7,766 bases of DNA from CAZYWA01 sp964650975 [NCBI: uncultured bacterium] (GTDB lineage: Bacteria > JADJOY01): the NCBI GenBank assembly GCA_964650975.1, contig CAZYWA010000391.1:1-7766 (forward strand), given 5' to 3'. The notes beneath the pieces were generated by a model. It was given only the letters and a program-made list of their open reading frames with translations, had not been told where the DNA came from and did not search any database. Positions 5,888-7,766 of this stretch are shown one piece after another. Position 1 is the first letter of the stretch; each line of letters starts with the position of its first letter. The position numbers were made by a program, and so were the translations under genes.

Positions 5888-7695
5888 CCCGAGGGGCGAG
5901 CCTCGGAGGCGTCGAGCCCGGCGATCCTCGGGGTCCTCGCGACGCGTGGCGCACCGGACTGCTGGTCGGCGCATTCGCGCTGGTCCTGCGACTGCTCTTC
6001 TTGAGAGCGACGCCCGACGCCGGCTGGTCGTATTCCGCCTGGTACAAGGGCGATGCGCCGGTCTGGGTCTCGTGGGCCGACGCGATCCAGCACGCGCGCA
6101 GCTACGAGAGCGGGCTGCCGGTCCGGCCGCCCGGTGCCGCATACCTGATCGCGGCGCTCGCTGGCGGCGACGTGGCCGGAAGCGTGGTACGGCTCAAGCT
6201 CGCGTGGTGCGCCCTGGGTGCCCTCGCGGTGGGCCTCGTCTACGTGGCGGTGCTCAGATCGTTCGGCCGAGGGCTGGCGCTCGCCGTCGGGCTTCTGTGC
6301 GCTGCTTCCACCGGACTGATGATGCTCTCGACGTCGCTCAACAACGAGACGCCCTATGTCTGCTTGGTCGCGGCCAGCTTGGTGCTCTGGGAGCCGCTGC
6401 GCCGGCGTCCCGGGCTGGCAGTGCTGGGCGCGTGGGCAGGTCTCAACGCGGTCGCGTGCCTCTTCCGGGTCGAGCACGCACTCTGCTTCGCGTTCACGCT
6501 GGCGCTCGCGATGGCGAGCTGGATCGGGCTCGAGCGCGGGCGAGGCTGGCGCGAGGTACCCGGCCGGGTGGGAGTGGTGATCGGGGTCTTCACGCTGGTG
6601 CTGGTTCCGTGGCATCGCGGCGCATGGTCGGCCGTCCACCGCTTTAACCACGAGCCGCCCGAGGTCGATCCCGCCACCCGCGCCGCGCAGCAGCAAGCCG
6701 AGCGCGCGTTGGCCGCCATCCGGTGGCAACCGGAGGCCTCGGCCGAGCTCGAGCGGCTCCCGGCGGCCACCCGGACCACGGCGCGGAGCTTCATCGGTGC
6801 CACCGCGTGGGTGCGGGGCGAGACCGTGGTCGACCGCGACGCGCTCGACATCCTCCGCCAGGCGTTCGGCTGGGTGCCGGAGCCGCTCCCCGCGCATCCG
6901 TTCGTCTCCATTTACGGCGGCCTCAACTTCGCGCTCGCCAATCACGCCGGGGCGTCGGGAGGCTTCGACCGCACACCGCTCGATCGCCCGCCGCCGCTGG
7001 AGGGCGGCCCCGATCGGTATCCCGCCGTGCTCGTGCGCGGGTTGCCGCCCGCGGCGCTCACGCTCACCTACCCGCCGCACCTCGAGGTGGTGGAGGACGG
7101 CTATCGGCTGGGGTGGGACTGGATGCGCGCCCATCCGCTCGACTGCGCGCGGCTCGCGGGACGGAAGCTCGCGATCTTCTGGGACGGCGCGGCGCTGGGA
7201 CTCGGCGGACACGACCTGCCGCTCGGTCTCGACGGGGTCCGGCGCGCGGTCGACCTGGCGGTGCCAGGGGGAGCGGCGGCCAGCGCGTGGCGAGCGGCCA
7301 TGCTGGCTCTGGTGCTGGCTGGCGCGCTGCTGGCGTGGCGGCGTTGGGAGCTGGCTCCCTGGCTCGCGTTCGGCGTCAGCAAGGTGATCGTGACGGTCGC
7401 GTTCTTCGGTTACGCCCGCCAGGGAGCGACCGTGATCCCGGTGGTGGTGTTGCTCGTGTGTCTCGGCGTGCAGGCTCTCGGCAGCCGGCTTGGCGGCGCG
7501 GCGGTCGAGGGCGCACCGCGAGCCCGTCGCGGCGGGCGAGCCGTGCTGGCCGCCGGCGCGATGCTGCTCGCGATCGAGGCGGCGCGCTGGCTCGAGCAGC
7601 CGGTGGTGGAGCTGGGCGGCCGGGTGATCGGGACCAGCGACCCGTTCGCGACCGAGGACGATCGCGATCTCCCGATTCGGGTCCGCGCGCCGTAG
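5884..7695 (+). CDS. Multi-spanning membrane protein, probable GT-C (PMT/ArnT-like) glycosyltransferase
   Basis: Counted from the TTG at 5884 the product is 603 aa. Hydrophobic segments lie at about residues 24-40, 107-125, 130-147, 155-169, 178-193, 199-214, 228-243, 468-486, 490-509, 516-532 and 553-570. A large soluble loop of some 220 residues (245-465) would face the periplasm. GT-C-like features are an acidic residue in the first external loop (GDAPVW, Asp57), the amphipathic RPPGAAYLIA stretch (81-90), NNETPY (153-158) before a membrane helix, FRVEHA (194-199), HPLDCARLAGRKLAIFW in the loop and YARQGATVIPVVVLL near the C-terminus. Such enzymes move sugars from polyprenyl-phosphate donors; the acceptor is unknown. 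The frame is open back to a GTG at 5752, but that 44-residue extension overlaps the small CxxC gene in another frame and has no membrane or domain character. TTG 5884 is therefore preferred; the start is uncertain. Confidence 0.7.
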   Translation: MTRGASLGGVEPGDPRGPRDAWRTGLLVGAFALVLRLLFLRATPDAGWSYSAWYKGDAPVWVSWADAIQHARSYESGLPVRPPGAAYLIAALAGGDVAGSVVRLKLAWCALGALAVGLVYVAVLRSFGRGLALAVGLLCAASTGLMMLSTSLNNETPYVCLVAASLVLWEPLRRRPGLAVLGAWAGLNAVACLFRVEHALCFAFTLALAMASWIGLERGRGWREVPGRVGVVIGVFTLVLVPWHRGAWSAVHRFNHEPPEVDPATRAAQQQAERALAAIRWQPEASAELERLPAATRTTARSFIGATAWVRGETVVDRDALDILRQAFGWVPEPLPAHPFVSIYGGLNFALANHAGASGGFDRTPLDRPPPLEGGPDRYPAVLVRGLPPAALTLTYPPHLEVVEDGYRLGWDWMRAHPLDCARLAGRKLAIFWDGAALGLGGHDLPLGLDGVRRAVDLAVPGGAAASAWRAAMLALVLAGALLAWRRWELAPWLAFGVSKVIVTVAFFGYARQGATVIPVVVLLVCLGVQALGSRLGGAAVEGAPRARRGGRAVLAAGAMLLAIEAARWLEQPVVELGGRVIGTSDPFATEDDRDLPIRVRAP

Positions 7696-7728
7696 AGGGT
7701 GTGGACGAAATCGGATCATTGCCCGGAG

Positions 7729-7744
7729 CGCTTCCTCCGAAGCG
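7729..7744. other. Small hairpin downstream of the membrane protein gene
   Basis: CGCTTC-ctcc-GAAGCG forms a six-pair stem with a tetraloop, 33 nt after the membrane protein stop. No T tract follows, so a terminator role is only possible. The rest of the final 71 bp (7696-7766) shows nothing else I can support. Confidence 0.25.
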
Positions 7745-7766
7745 ATCGCCTGCTGTTTGGAGGGAC

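Noticed and set aside
5677-7719. A 680-residue open frame on the minus strand across the membrane protein gene
   Set aside because: It is rich in Arg, His, Pro, Glu and Gln with no domain pattern, the usual shadow of a very GC-rich gene read in the antisense frame. The plus-strand frame has clear membrane helices.

Overview
The window is a high-GC bacterial chromosomal segment dominated by housekeeping and general-metabolism genes. I see no phage, CRISPR, toxin-antitoxin, secretion or transposase genes. The YchF ATPase, the bacterial SUI1/eIF1-like YciH and a DEAD-box helicase with a DbpA-type RNA-binding tail, together with very GC-rich third codon positions, fit a Gram-negative bacterium. 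A deltaproteobacterial-type lineage (Myxococcota, Desulfobacterota or Binatota-like) is my guess. It rests on gene style rather than a diagnostic marker, so treat it as weak.

Layout. The extreme left end may hold the first three codons of a leftward gene. ychF (leftward, 154-1248) and yciH (rightward, 1336-1695) are divergent across an 87-bp gap. yciH converges on a Gtt1-like glutathione S-transferase gene (leftward, 1855-2523). An alpha/beta-hydrolase gene (leftward, 2666-3418) lies upstream of the GST on the same strand. A 358-bp gene-free stretch (3419-3776) contains a perfect 31-bp inverted repeat with a 104-bp spacer and separates the hydrolase from the divergent DEAD-box helicase gene (3777-5561). 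Downstream of the helicase lie a very small Cys-containing basic protein gene (5720-5887) and a large multi-spanning membrane protein resembling GT-C glycosyltransferases (5884-7695), whose probable TTG start overlaps the small gene's stop codon. The last 71 bp hold no gene I can support.

How the genes relate. ychF, yciH and the helicase all touch translation or ribosome function, but they form no shared operon and each has its own surroundings. The GST and hydrolase look like general detoxification or metabolic enzymes. The small protein and the membrane protein may be translationally coupled.

The most notable non-coding signal is a family of palindromic repeats built on GGAGGGCTGCGG...CCCTCC. 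There are two full copies (about 77 bp each) and one half copy. Each lies shortly downstream of a stop codon (ychF, yciH, helicase) and in the same orientation relative to the gene it follows. This points to an RNA-level 3'-end role or a REP-like dispersed element. I found no convincing evidence of a new multi-gene system; the repeats, the 166-bp inverted-repeat element and the small protein are the items worth following up.
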